Shown: positions 22,813 through 36,240, numbered from the stretch's first letter. The stretch: 64,000 nt of DNA from Allium sativum (GCA_030737875.1 CM060910.1:248528427-248592426); one strand, 5' to 3'. The notes: a model not told the origin generated them from the sequence alone. Numbers and translations are program-made.

Positions 22813-23727
22813 AGATTGTAACAACCCGAAAATGCGAGCCAGTTTAAATTTTTTATTTTGGCAAATTCAGCGAATTTGGAATATTTAAAATGAATTATTT
22901 TAAATAATATCGACGAAAATTTATTTTGAATATAGAATCGAATGTATATATTATATACACCGTCGTTAGAATATAAATATTTATTTTAATTATAAATAGA
23001 ATTGAAAATGGCGCGGTAGTTCGATAATTCGATTTTAAACTTCAATTGAATGTACCAGGTGCAAAACAATCCGGATTTTAGTGAAACTAAAAATAATGGG
23101 ATCTAATTGATAATATCTTTCCAACAAATCCAAAAAATTGAAATTTCATAACGGGAATCAAAAGATATGTCCAGTTGAAAATTCTGAATAGTCGCTATGG
23201 AATTCAGGCCCTTAAAAATGGGAATTTTGCAAATGACCTCGGATTTCGACGAAACCACTTTTGTTGGGTCCGTGATGTCAAATTATTGCTAGATTCCAAA
23301 TTTCATAATTTTTCGAATCAATATGTGGGCGTGGCAAAGGAAAACGCGTTTGACCAGTTTCAGTTGATTTTAATCGACTGGAAATTGGCCATTTTTCAAA
23401 CGGTCTCGGAATTCGACGAAACTAGTTTTGTTAGGACCGTATCATCAATACGAAGCTAGAAAATATTTTTCTGGAATTTATAGAGTTCGTATGTGACCCC
23501 AGTAAAATGAAATGCGCGTTCAAATTCAATATATAGAGTTATATGTTGGTTTTGACGAAAACTAATCGAAATGATCGAATCAACCTACGATACGTATCCC
23601 ATTGTGTTTGGAGTGGGGGTAATTAGCTATGGACGACAGGCGGTGGCCCTCCTTTAGAGGTCGTATGTAAAAGTCAACTTTTTGAATTAAATGATTAAAA
23701 AAAATTATATATCCTCCCTCCTCCCCT

Positions 23728-23733
23728 TATAAA
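23728..23733 (+). promoter_or_regulatory. TATA box of LARD-1 3' LTR
   Basis: TATAAA in the same context as 4383. It could drive read-out transcription toward 30292. Confidence 0.55.
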
Positions 23734-23808
23734 CCGCTGCCCCCCCCTTTCCTTCATTTTCGTTCATTACAGAAAAAAAGAAGAAGAGAGAAGCGATCGA
23801 GAGGGAGA

Positions 23809-23997
23809 CCCCCCCCATCGGCGCCGACCACCGCGATACCCCCCCATCGGCGCCGACCACCGCGATACCCCCCCATCGGCGCCGACCACCGCGATACCCC
23901 CCCATCGGCGCCGACCACCGCGATACCCCCCCATCGGCGCCGACCACCGCGATACCCCCCCATCGGCGCCGACCACCGCGATACCCTCCCTCCATCG
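23809..23997 (+). repeat. GC-rich 27-bp minisatellite, 6 units
   Basis: Units are essentially identical, unlike the seven variable units at 4467-4678, although both arrays were copied from one template at insertion. Confidence 0.85.
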
Positions 23998-26900
23998 AAG
24001 ACCACCGCAACCAACACCCACCCCTCCACCTCGACCTCGCGACAACCCCCCTCTCTTCTGCCTCCCACCAGCCTTCCCCCTCCCGCTTCGATCTGAAGAA
24101 TCCCCGGACCCGATGCCCTCCAAACTACAACCAAACCCCCTCCCCCGATGCGAGAAAACCTCCTCCGCCGCCACCCAGGGCCCGCTACCACCACCGTCGA
24201 GCGCCAAGCTTCCAGGCCGTCGCCCCCAACTCCTGTCAGACTCCGATGCTTCAAGAAAAAAAAACAGTGAGCGTTCTTTTTATTTTTAGTAATTATTTTA
24301 TTTAATTCTATTTTATGGTTTTGTATGAATTGACATTTATGAAATCAGTTTATAATCAGATAAAGCCGTGATTTTTACTTAGGTAAAGCCGTGATTTTTA
24401 TTTTGTTAAAGACATGATTTTTTTTAACACATTAAAAAATATGATTTCTAAAATATTTACACCATTATAAAATTGCAATTTTTGCATTGTTTGTAAAAAT
24501 AAGATTTTGCATTGCTTTTAAAATATAACCCTTATGTTTATAAAAATATACTTCGCTTTAGAAATGAAAATATACTTAGCATTGTAAAAATATAATTTTT
24601 GTAGAAGCATGAAGTTAAAAATATAATTTTTATATAGGAAGAAGAAGTATAAAAATAGGTTGTAGCTATATACAAATGGGATTTTTTATATATGAAGTAG
24701 CGTCAAAAGGAAGTGATTTTATATATATATAGCCTTGAATAAAGTATGATTTTTATATTTTTAAAGTAATAAAAATATGATTTTTATATTTTTAAAGTAT
24801 TAAAAATATAATCTTTACTATATAGAAGACGTAAAAATATAATTTTTGTTTATGTAGAGAATTAATAATATAATTTTTACATGATAGGAATATTAGAAAT
24901 ATCATCTTTGTATATGTAGCGAAATAAAAATCTGATTTTTATTATATATACGTTGAAACAAAGAGGTGATTTTTATAACGATGAAATCTTTATATTTGAA
25001 AGGGCGAAATTTTTATCTATATAATAGCAAAGTAAAAATTCGATTTTTATATATTAAATAGCGAAGTAAAAATTTGATTTTTATATATTGAATAGCGAAG
25101 TAAGAATTCGATTTTTACATATGTAGAGAATACGGGCAACGAAGGTGATAAAAAGGCGAGAACGATGAAGATTTCTATCAATGAAGAGTCGTAGTATTGG
25201 ATAGCTATTGGTGAGAACTTCTCACTCTAAATTTCCTTTTTCTAGTTATATATATACTAGGATGCAGACGGTGTTCAGTATCACCCGACACCCGTCATCC
25301 ACAGACCATGGATGGCTTGTTTGTTTAATTGTTTGGTTGTGTAGTTGGTTAGGTTATTTGTTTTGAATTGAATTGGTTGGTGAAATAGAATGGATTTGAT
25401 TGATGTGTGAATGGCGTGGGCCTTCACTAGACCGGGGATAAGGCTAGGTCTTGTCCCGTTTCTAGTATCGTGCCGTTATGCCGCCGAAATTTTCTAAAAT
25501 AAGTTAGAAAAATAAAGATATCATTTTTATTGTGTAAATGAACGGAATAGGAATTCATGTGTTGAAATAAAATATTTATATAGTTAAAAATATTTTATCG
25601 TTAAAAATATAATTTTAACGTGAAAGTGAATAAATAAACATTTATAAACAAATCGGCCGATTAGTTTATATACACTGATTTGACTGATATTGATTGGGTC
25701 GATAAATTTTACACATCGCCCAACTGCACAAATAAAATCTGTGTTTGATTGTTTGAAACCCCACACGGGTATTGGGATAAAATACGGCATACACTAATCC
25801 CAATAATTAGTTGTATGTCGATCGATTGATTGACAGGCTGTTATAAGCATTAGATATCTATATATGATGCTTATACAGTGTAGTGCACTTTGGATGATGA
25901 TTGATTATTTATCGTTGCTATTATATGCATGTGTGGTATGGAATCCATATAGTTAACGCTATATGGTAATTGATTGGGCCTCATTCCAATTTGAAAAATA
26001 AAGAATATTATAAAATAAAGGTTCATGTGTTGACCGTACTCATCCATTGAGATTAGTCATGTGTTGAACGAAATATTTTAATAATAAAATTTACATCTTT
26101 ATCATTATAAAATAAAGGTTCATGTGTTGACCGTAATCATCCGTTGAGATTAGTCATGTGTTGAACAAAATATTTTAAAAATAGAAATATTCGAAAAGGA
26201 AATATTTGAAATAGAAATATTTGAAATAGAAATATTCGAAAAGGAAATATTTGAAAAAGAAATATTTGAAATAGAAATATTTGAAATAGAAATATTTGAA
26301 ATAGAAATATTTGAAATAGAAATATTTGAAATAGAAATATTCGAAAAGGAAATATTTGAAAAGGAAATATTTGAAATAGAATGTTAGAAAATAGAAATAT
26401 ATGAAGCCGTGTTGATTAGATTGACGCCATTTTGACATGAACGATATTTATATCGATTTTATTCATTTTAAATTGAATATTGAAAAGTGATTTCGAAATC
26501 GAATATTTTGAAATGAAATTTGAATTAAATTGAATAGAAAACGAATTCGAATTGAATGGAAAACGAATTGAATTCGAATTGAATATATAACGAATTTGAT
26601 TTCAATTGAATATATAACGAAATTGATTTCAATTGAATATATAACGAATTTGAATTGAATAGAAAACAAAATGAATTTGATTTGAATGGAAAACAAATTG
26701 AATTCGAATTGAATATATAACGAATTTGATTTCAATTGAATATATAACGAATTTGATTTCAATTGAATATATAACGAATTTGAATTGAATAGAAAACGAA
26801 ATGAATTTGATTTGAATGGAAAACGAATTGAATTCGAATTGAATATATAACGAATTTGAATTAGAATTGAATACATAACCAATTTGATTTCAATTGAATA

Positions 26901-29900
26901 TATAACGAATTTGAATTGAATAGAAAACGAAATGAATTTGATTTGAATGGAAAACGAATTGAAATCGAATTGAATATATAACGAATTTGATTTCAATTGA
27001 ATATATAACGAATTTGATTTCAATTGAATATATAACGAATTTGAATTGAATAGAAAACGAAATGAATTTGATTTGAATGGAAAACGAATTGAATTCGAAT
27101 TGAACATATAACGGATTTGATTTCAATTGAATATATAACGGATTTGATTTCAATTGAATATATAACGAATTTGAATTCGAATTGAATATATAACGAATTT
27201 GATTTCAATTGAATATATAACGAATTTGATTTGAATTGAATAGAAAACGAATCCGAATTGAATTGAAAAGAAAACGAATTCCAATTGAATTGAATTGAAA
27301 AGAAAAATGAATTCGAATCGAATTAAAAATCGATTTGAATTGAAATCAAATAGAAATTAAAGTAAAAAGGATTTATAATAGAAAATTCAACTTTTGATTT
27401 GAATTTGAAATAAAGGTTGAAATTGTTTTTAAAACGAATTCAAAACTATTTATAAAATTCATTTTAAATAGAAATCAACGAAATATATATTATATATATA
27501 ATATAATGGCCTGAACAGAATGCGCCGCGCCGCGACAGTTCGTGAATTTCGACCATTTATTTCAAACGGACATTACGGGAGATCCAACCGTCGGATTCTC
27601 CTAAAACCGGAACCGTTGGGTTCGTAACGAAAAGAGCTTTCTAACGAATATTAGAAATTTGAAATCTAACGGTTGGATTTGGAGATACGTCCAAATCAAA
27701 TTTGGAAAAGGTCGTTGTAAGTGCAGTTCGATGACCGTTGATGGAAATCGACTGTACGGGCCTTGATAATTTTTTTAAAAATAGTAATAATTTGTATAAA
27801 ATCATAAGAAATGATTTGGGAAAAATTGGGATGAAAAACTCCATATTTGAAAAGATAAAAATAGATTTTTATCGAAAAGAACTAGTTTTGAACTAAAATT
27901 AATACCCATTTATTTTTAAATAAATAAATTGGATTTGAAACGTGTTGTAAATAAGAATTGATTTGAGGGTATATCGTGAAGGGTGTTTTAAATGACACTT
28001 GTTCTTTAACCCAATAAATAAATAGAAAGTGATTTGGGTTTGTCGTGAACTGTGTTTTAAAAAGACATTAGTTCTTTAACCCAGTAAAAGGATTTTTAAT
28101 GAATCTGTAATCAGATTGAAATGTGAATTGATAATCTAAATTATCAAATTTAGAAAATGAGCGAGAATGGAGTATCACCAGTTTTGCTCCAAAGCGATAG
28201 TTAAATCTTTAATTAGATTTGAACGTGAAATGGTAATAAATTTTACCGATAACACCGTGGTGTTAGATATGGAGTATTACCAGTTTTGCTTCATGGGATG
28301 AATAGGTTGGGATTGGGAAATAAAATAAATAATTACTTCGATATAGTTCGCTAATCTCGATTAGTTCAGAAAACCATAATTTGGTTTGAAACGACATCCA
28401 AAGGAAGATTAAAGGATAAATTTTAAAGAATTTATCTTGGATAAAATTAATGGGAACCTTTCCCTAAGAATTGAAATTTAGAAACTAGCTGAAGGTTAGT
28501 TAAGAAGAATGGCTTCCTGGGTATTGATCTGATGTTGGTTTCGGCCTTCGGGGTTAATATTTGGGGAATTGCTCTCTTACTGATTTACGGTTAGTGACTA
28601 ATGAATTGGAATGAGGCGTATGTTGTGTTTGTGTAACATTTGTTTTTAATATACGCGGGTTGTTCGGAAAGTCCGGGTTTATACCCATTCTGAATAACCG
28701 ATTCGACGATATGTTGAAGATGAAGATGGTGGTTGAAGACCGGAAGTCTTCACATCGTTTGGGTGATTACTGATGATCTTGATTGGGCTGTACACCCAAG
28801 ATGAGGGAATCAGTTGGTTGTCGTCCAGACGTACTTGGAGATGGATGGATATGCGAGGAAAGTGCCTCCGGTTTCGTTCAGACCCAGAACGAACTTGTAA
28901 ATGGATTGTGTGTCTGACATTGGATTTTATTCTGTGTTGATTGATTTCTGTTAAATATATATCTGTTTGGCGGCGGAGAATTTATTCTCTTGCTTAACGC
29001 CCTTCTCTGAGACATACGAGCTTAGAGGTTATATATCGATAGATATCAATCGCATGGCATGAATTGCCTGTGTGGCACGCTAAGTTGCATGGATCAAGGC
29101 TTCTGTTGAAAAGCAAAGTCTTGTGGTTGATGATCAAAGCACGACCTTTGTGGCGTAGCTTTGTGTATAACGTGGATTCGCGAGCCTCACACCTCGGTAT
29201 GAGTCAAAAACGGGATACGGACCATTGGGAGAACACGACGTTTCTTTCTAGCTTTGGTGGTGTCAGTGACTTACCAGCCCTGACATTTATATACTTTTCA
29301 CCTTTGTGGTTGTTGGAATGATGCGCCTCGATTGTAGGTCTATAAGGATCGGGAAATGTGTGTTCAGGAATAACTAATCCTCTAACGTAAGTGAGGACCG
29401 GCCCAGCCGAATCCAGGATTGCCCAGAGTGTGTAGTCCTGAGACATTTGCTAGAGTGTCTCGAACGCGGAGAGGAGCTTGCCCCTTGCCTCGGCTCATGA
29501 CGGAATCCAATTTCTAATACGTGATATTGCGGTTTTAATTGTAGAACTATATGGCGACATAGTAGATGGTAGCTATGCCGCCTATGATTGATATTTATGA
29601 TTGAAATTGTTTTGACACTATACACATATTATAGTATCAAATGATTTGTTTTAAACGTACCAAGCATGTTTGGCTGTTATAAGGGAAAACCCTATCCTCC
29701 GGCTTGCGTTGCATTGTGTGATGAGACCTGGGTCTTATAACAGCTTCATTTTTCTTTATTTAGCATTGCGCTGTTTGTTCTATGCACTGGTATTCTTGGG
29801 AGGAAACCCGTTCCGTGTTATACGGCGTGGTCCCTTGATTTACCTAACTTTAAAACCAATATTAATAACTGTTTTAGTTCTCACACCAGTCAAATGACTG

Positions 29901-30291
29901 ACCTGGAGTTTATTGTTTTAACCTAAACTCTGGGTGCCCCTATTTTCCAACGGGCAGCTAGTAGTTTTGGTTTTGCGGTTTTATATTCACAGGATCCCGA
30001 TTTACAGCTGGAACGATGCTCGGAAAGCTCTGTATCCGTGCATTACTTTCAGTTGTGTTTTATATTATTTCCCGCTGCTATGTAATTTATTGTAATCTCT
30101 GATATTTATCGAATGTAATTTATTCAATTATACTCTGTATATTCTTGTATCTGATGGAATTATTGTAATAACAATGAAATGTTCTTCTGTTTGCATTCTG
30201 ATTTGTCTTGTTCTCAAACGATCAGGGGTTTCGAACGGTCTAAATCGGTTTAACGACTGATTCGGATCGAGCGAAATTCCTTGCCGTCACA

Positions 30292-30296
30292 CTTCG
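30292..30296. repeat. Target site duplication of LARD-1, right copy (CTTCG)
   Basis: Identical to 3463-3467. Confidence 0.9.
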
Positions 30297-30436
30297 ATTA
30301 CACACATTGTTATCGCATTAATTTCCTTACTCTTCAATGTATGAATTAATTTTTCATTATACATCACCATTATTTACCTATCTATTCATATACATGTTTG
30401 TACATTTTTAATTATAATAAAAATGTGGGGTGTTAC
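30292..30436 (-). mobile_element. 5' end of the 3' LTR of element C
   Basis: On - it starts TGTAACACCCCACATTTT at 30436 and joins 3467 when LARD-1 is removed. It sits directly next to a PPT. Confidence 0.75.
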
Positions 30437-30452
30437 ATTCTCCCGCCCTTGA
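30437..30452 (-). other. Polypurine tract of element C
   Basis: On - TTCAAGGGCGGGAGAA lies directly before the LTR TG. Beyond it is cgtccccgaaatt, shared with the gypsy element at the same place. Confidence 0.75.
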
Positions 30453-32631
30453 AGAATTTCGTCCCCGAAATTGGATAAGAGTAAAATAGATAATCCCTCG
30501 CAATATCTATCCATCCAGTGTGCATCCAATTGTTGCAAACATTGTGCACATGTGCAAAGTGATATACATCATCGTAAAGTATGTATGCCTAATTTGGATC
30601 CACCTATATGTATGCAAATTATAAAAAAACCTTTCAAAACATGATGTTCACATCCTAAATATACTTGCAGTTCTATATGAATGCAATATTCTTGAAAAAT
30701 CAAAATATTTTTCATCCAAGTTTTCCCATACTCTCATAGAATAAGAGCATGGTTCACCCAACTGTCGCATCCAAAACCCTACCCGCCATCATTAAATTCA
30801 AAATATAGAAAAATCTAATTTTCTAAATTCGATTTCTTATGTTACAAAAAGATATAAAACGGAAGAATTTACATTTTCCGATGTACCTTTTATAATTGCA
30901 CTAGGATTTTTATACAATATTCTATAAAAACTTCCTACTTTCCTATCCAAGCGTAACCACATAAGAAAACTTTCCTTTCTCTTTCATCTTATCTTGGAAT
31001 AGTTTCATATTTATTCATCTTTTTCTTAAGATTTCCATTTTCTTTTCGCGTCATATTTGTTGCCTTACTGAATTTATTGTCTCTTGTCAGCTTAGGCTTT
31101 TCTCTTTCGTAGCTTATTTGACTTAATCCAAATACTTAAGTTTATTATTTCAAATAAGCTTTTTCTGATTTCAATTCAAACAGCATCCTACACAGCTACT
31201 ACTATGGGCCAAGAATCTTAGGATTTTGTCATCTTAGACAATTGCGAGTCTACACAATAGGATCTACCCATTTACTTTCCCTTTACTACTTAGTAGTTAC
31301 TACTAGTCCTTGCTGTGCATTACCAGCCTATACTTTTTCTCTCTTTCTCAAGCAACAAACCTAGGTTTCTCAATGCTTATGCATTCTACGGGAATTTTCC
31401 ATTAGTATAATATTAGCTAATCCTTGAATGTAAATTGGCAAGAGAGTAACTCCCTAAATATCAACCCCGAAGACCGAAATCAACATCAGATTGACACTCA
31501 GAGAATCACTCAACTCAAACAATCTCTAGTTGGTTCCAATTGTTTAATTCATAGCTTTAACTTTCTCTCGTCCTTTTCTAAGCACTAATCCTTACCTACT
31601 CCATTCTTTTTAAAACATGGTTTGCCTCCTTTCTTTTCATTACATTTTTCTTTCAAAAATTAAAAGTGTTAAAACTTTGTTTTCTTCTCCAAAACTTGTT
31701 TTCGCCAAACCATAAAAACATGTTACAGAATAAAATGCAAAACATTTTTTTTCAAATCACAAAACTGGAGTAGACAAGGAAAACTATCGGGTTTACATTG
31801 TTTCTAATTACAATGTTAATTTAACTACTCGCTATAAGGTGCAGACATCTATTCTATTCCAACAACTTATTTTGTCCACCCAACAAAATTTCTTCGTAAA
31901 TCAATAATCAAAATTTATTGTTAACAGAATATAATTTTCTTTTACAAAACGCAACACTTTCTTTTCAATCCTTTCATATATTATAATATGAAAACTAGCG
32001 AGCTATATATGCTCTATATTATGCACTTTTTAATGAGAGAGTTCTTTTAAAACAAGAAATCATTGTTTTACCAAAGTATACACCACTTTACTTTAAAAAC
32101 GCAACATGCATTGAATATGTCCTTTACGTATTTTGCTTAAACATCAAAAATACTTTTAAGATTAAAACTTGAAAAACACCACAAACTCTTTTACAAATTC
32201 AAGTTCTAAAAAGTTTATTATTGGGTTAGACTCAAAGTGGGTCTTTCAACTCAACTAGGCTTTCCTAGGCACTTTCCAAACCAATTCTCTCAACTATATA
32301 TATTTCTAATCCATTTTCCACATTTTAACCATTTTCTAACTTATAAGGTTTCACTTCTAAACCCACTACTCTTAAATAACAACATTTCAGTTTTAATTCT
32401 GATGGGATACTTTCTTTCTCCAATACAAATCACATTGTACACTTTCCAACCAAACCACCTAAGGGTCTTAAAATTTCTAGGTTCATTACTTTAGTGTACA
32501 AAATAGCTATCCCAACTCTTTCCATTCCGAGTGGGCTACTTTATGGATTTAGGTTTATATATATAATATATTTATATTTTATAAAATACAAATACATTCG
32601 CTCATTATCTCCCTAAGATCACTAAACCGAA

Positions 32632-32643
32632 GCTCAGATACCA
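32632..32643 (-). other. Primer binding site of element C (tRNA-iMet-like)
   Basis: On - TGGTATCTGAGC, one mismatch to the initiator-Met PBS, two bases after the 5' LTR. Confidence 0.8.
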
Positions 32644-34059
32644 GATGTAACAACCCGAATTCCGACAGACCAATTTTTTTTCATAAACCCAATCTATCGA
32701 AACCCGAGTTGGGTGCTCTGGTATCCTGCAGAAAAAGACAGAGGTAAAGAAAACATGTCAGAATTCGTAAGCATCTTATAGCGGAAGGAATTCAAAGTAT
32801 AATATACGTTAAATATAGCTTTACCTTATAAAACATACTGCCTAACCAGTATCCAAAGCTTATACCGTCTCTGTCATGAACCTAATCTGGAAGTATGTAA
32901 TGAGGAGGGGGTCGGAACATAAGTTCTGTGTGAATGGACTTAGAATAAACTTCTATATAATCCTATATATACTGTTCAGTTATATTTTCTTGCTTATTAG
33001 GTTATTCGCGATATTAGCTCTCTGGTCTATACTCATGTCCCACTAGTAGATTTACCAAATACAACGTATATGTAGATACCCCCAACTCGTATAATCCTTT
33101 CCACGTATATATACAGTCCCTTGCCGTTGTCGTACGGGCTTCATCATGTAAATCTATACTACTTTAGTGTAGTGCCACCATTCTCGAAATTGTTTGGACT
33201 ACCACTCTTGATCTTGCAAGATTCCGTTTAATTCCTAGATCTAATCTAGGGTTTTCTATCCAGCGTTTCCTAGATTCAACCAGGGTTTACGCTACCCAGG
33301 GCCACTGGGTTTATGCTACCTATTAAACGCTTTCTAGATTCGACCAGGGTTTATGCTACCTAGGGCCACTAGGGTTTATGCTACCTATCGAACAATGCCC
33401 CCTAGTCTAGGACACACTACCTAGAGCGATATATGTTCCTAGACTTTATGTCCCAATCGTGTCGTTAAATGTGCTAGATATCTAGTTGCACATGTCCTCT
33501 ATATGTGCGGCCCGAGTCCTGTGGCAGGGCTAATCAAGAAACACGGAACTCGGTCGGGAGCTTTAAGTTATCTGCCGATGCAGATGCTAAGGTCTGTTTT
33601 ACTTGTATGTGGCTATGGTCCCACTTGACCCCTCCCTCAACTAATCAAAGGCACCTAATAAAATCAAGAATGAGAACTATACGTAGGCCCTTTATGCCCC
33701 ACAAACCTATTCCCTCACCCATAACTAGATAGCAAAGTATATGGTCTTTTGGAGTTCTCCGCCTTTCCGCTTGCGTATCACGATTGACTCAGGATGGTAG
33801 GTAGACGACGGCGTGCTACCACAGGGCTAAACAAGATATCGCCGCCTCACGCTGACCCATCCTAGTCTTTAGTTTGCTTATATTGCAACCAAGGCATACC
33901 CTTGGCTCTTCTAATGTAGACTTTAACCTCTGTGAGCCCAGGAGGATCATCTGCAACCTCATAGAGGGATACCAAGACTACCCTCACGTCCCCTCGAAGC
34001 CACGCTTCGTAACCTAGTTCGTTGGAGCCTTCTTCATGATCAGATGGACGTTCGCTCCT

Positions 34060-34410
34060 CCTCGTGTTCTACTTAGCTTTCTTGACTAAGGTTTACTACT
34101 TAGTTCTCTTAACTAAGGTTTACTACTTAGTTTCCTGAATCGTTAGCTTTCTTAACTAAGGTTCACTACTTAGTTTCCTGAATCGTTAGCTTTATTAACT
34201 AAGGTTTACTACTTAGTCCTCTTAGCTTAGGTTTACTATTTAGTTATCTTAATCGTTCGTTTTCTTTAACTAAGGTTTACAACTTAGTCCTCTTAACTAA
34301 GGTTTATTACTTGGTTCTCTTAACCAAGGTTTGATTCTTAGTTTCTTTTACTTAGTTATCTTTAACTAAGGTTTGTTACTTAGTTCCTTTTAACTAAGGT
34401 TTACCAATGA
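34060..34410. repeat. Tandem array of cttaactaaggtttactacttag units
   Basis: About ten degenerate 27-35-bp units built from CTTAACTAAGG and TACTTAG. Single relics of the same motif occur in the solo LTR near 40700-40740. Confidence 0.75.
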
Positions 34411-34926
34411 ATTCAAGCATGACTTAAGTTCTCTTTATCAAATGATAGCGTACAGGTGTTTTACCACATTTCTAACTTAGATTAACTTATTTCATGGTAC
34501 AAGTCCTCCCACCCTTCGAGTCTTGTATTACATCTTAAGTTATATTCATTTCTTATCCTTAGGATAAATTTATCTATTATTTGATCTTATCATTCCCCAC
34601 TTTACCTTGCTTTGATACTGTTATATTGGTTAAGTTTGCCCATGTGTCCAAGTTGATTTAACCCCCAATCACATATTTAACTCAACCCATGTACCATGCT
34701 AAGTTGGTTAAGTGTTCTTTATCAGTTCATGTTGACTTAACCCGCCCATATATCACGTCAAATTGGTTAAGTGTTATTTACCGGTTCACGTTGACTTAAC
34801 CCACCCATATATCATGTCAAATTGGTTAAGTGTTGTCTAGTGTTTCATGTTGACTTAATCTTACCATACTAGCATTTGTCATTAGCATTAATTAATTATT
34901 AATGCCCAACCTCTCACATTAGACCT

Positions 34927-35091
34927 ATTGATGTGGTCACTGGATGTGTCGGTTGGTTCCGGGTAGGATTACACCACAACTCAATCTAACCTCGGGTTTC
35001 AAGCACGTTATGACTAACTTCTCACATTAGAACCTATTGTTTGCGTTCAATGGATGTGTCGGGCGGTTCCGGGCAGGATTACACCGCAAAC
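34927..35091 (-). ncRNA. Twin hairpins A and B in element C LTR
   Basis: Hairpin A pairs ATTGA and TGTGGT (34927-34937) with ACCACA and TCAAT (34973-34985) across a 2-nt bulge. Hairpin B pairs GTTTGCG (35039-35045) with CGCAAAC (35085-35091). Arm sequences differ from the gypsy and solo-LTR versions but stay complementary. Confidence 0.6.
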
Positions 35092-36014
35092 TCATTCTAA
35101 CCTCGAGTTAGCCATGTTTCATGTTCATTCTAGATATCAAATGTCAATTAACAATTCACAAGCATGTTCATGTTCAAGTTATGCCACTATTGTCGATTTC
35201 ATGTTATGTGTCGAGTTCAATAATTACATAAAACCATGGTTTGTCCAATATATTCCATTTTTAATTATGTTTCTAGGATCTTAACGGCATATCCAATTTT
35301 CAAGTCTCAAATTCAAGCTTTACCCAAAAACCCCAATTTATGTTCATGCTTATAATCCCGTTAATAGGCTATACCTATTATTCCAGTTTCCCATATATGC
35401 GTTCCTAACAGGTTTCTATCATTCCTCATATGTTGGTTAAGCTTATTCATATGTCAAGTTCTGCTTAACCCATTTCTACTTTGCTTACACAACCATTCGT
35501 GTAATAATCTTTTTACCCAAATTGCCTAATTCATCGATTAAATCTCAAGCTCTTCCCAAGTAACTATAATTTACGCGCTGTTGTCCTTAGCTTAATGGTA
35601 GCCAAAGTTTCAAAAAATAAAAAGGAATATTAGGAAAGAGGAATAGACTAAGCATACAAAGATTATTTTAAATTGCAACATGAATTTTAACTGAGGAATG
35701 ACGAACGAAAATAATACTATTATGCATGAAGTGTATTGTAATCCCACTCACTGATTTAAGAACGGATCTTGAATTCTGGGATCTAATTTCTGAAACTTAA
35801 AAGCTATCCCTTGACATAGATTATCGATCCTCTAATTTAGATTTGATTCTTAGAAAATAGTCGTTGAAGTCGTTGAATTAGCCTTTGATTCTCTACTTGA
35901 ATTCTAACGAAGAACTTGAGCAGCATAACCCCGTCTTTGATTCATTTTGATATGAATTAGGGAAGAATATAGGCATAATGAAGATGTATAGAGAAAACTG
36001 TAGCCTTAGGGGTG

Positions 36015-36022
36015 TTTATATA
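36015..36022 (-). promoter_or_regulatory. TATA box of element C 5' LTR
   Basis: On - the sequence reads CTATATAAACACCCC, with TATATAAA at 36015-36022. Enhancer-like repeats lie immediately upstream. Confidence 0.7.
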
Positions 36023-36034
36023 GGTGCTCAAGAC

Positions 36035-36240
36035 CTTATCGTACACACAACGCTAAGTCAGCATTGAACCCAGTTAAGAAAATAGTTCAGGTTCGCAGAT
36101 GAATCTAGCCAAATCTTATCGTACACGCAGTGCTGAGTCAGCATTGAACCCAGTTAAGAAAATAGTCCAGGTTCGCTGATGAATCTAGCGAAATCTTATC
36201 GTACACGCAGCGTTGAGTCAACATTGGGTCCCACAAGCTG
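36035..36240 (-). promoter_or_regulatory. Two and a half 80-bp upstream repeats with TGAGTCA sites
   Basis: Units start at 36035, 36115 and 36195. Each has a GCN4/AP-1-type core, with versions GCTAAGTCAGC, GCTGAGTCAGC (36132-36142) and GTTGAGTCAAC (36212-36222). The last two are perfect palindromes with different flanks. Tandem U3 repeats just upstream of a TATA box are typical retroelement enhancers, and plant bZIP factors bind TGAGTCA. Activity is inferred. Confidence 0.6.

Larger units (their letters stand above)
3468..30291 (+). mobile_element. LARD-1: non-autonomous LTR retrotransposon with giant LTRs
   Basis: The element has direct LTRs at 3468-10954 (7487 bp) and 22817-30291 (7475 bp), each TG...CA, and a perfect 5-bp CTTCG duplication. 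Without the nested gypsy element (11989-22807 plus one GGGGG), the interior is only about 1038 bp. The interior has an initiator-Met-like PBS and a polypurine tract but no gag or pol, so replication must be supplied in trans. The TGTAACA terminus resembles the resident Tekay-type element, the most likely helper family. Classical LARDs have LTRs of about 4.5 kb and interiors of about 3.5 kb, so the proportions here are extreme. Confidence 0.9.
22817..30291 (+). repeat. 3' LTR of LARD-1
   Basis: 7475 bp, collinear with 3468-10954 apart from a few percent of substitutions and length changes in the arrays. TATA box 23728-23733. The minisatellite (23809-23997) has six nearly identical units where the other LTR has seven variable ones. 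AT-rich arrays lie at 24360-25140, 26175-26400 and 26520-27310. CAGTC hairpin 29887-29900. Confidence 0.9.
30437..32645 (-). mobile_element. Interior of element C (non-coding, 2.2 kb)
   Basis: Flanked by a PPT on the left and a PBS on the right, so it is a complete interior. No gag or pol similarity is seen, so element C is also non-autonomous. Bases 31428-31530 closely resemble a LARD LTR segment (55995-56080, the ccccgaag-ccgaaa-caacatcag stretch), which indicates module exchange between families. Confidence 0.7.

Noticed and set aside
26463..27107. 214-codon low-complexity frame on the minus strand
   Set aside because: It is the AT-rich tandem array read through. The matching region of the 5' LTR is rearranged.
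30437..32645. Search for a dimerization-type hairpin in element C
   Set aside because: No CTGATGAT-type stem with a palindromic loop was found downstream of its PBS, so the finding is limited to the LARD families.
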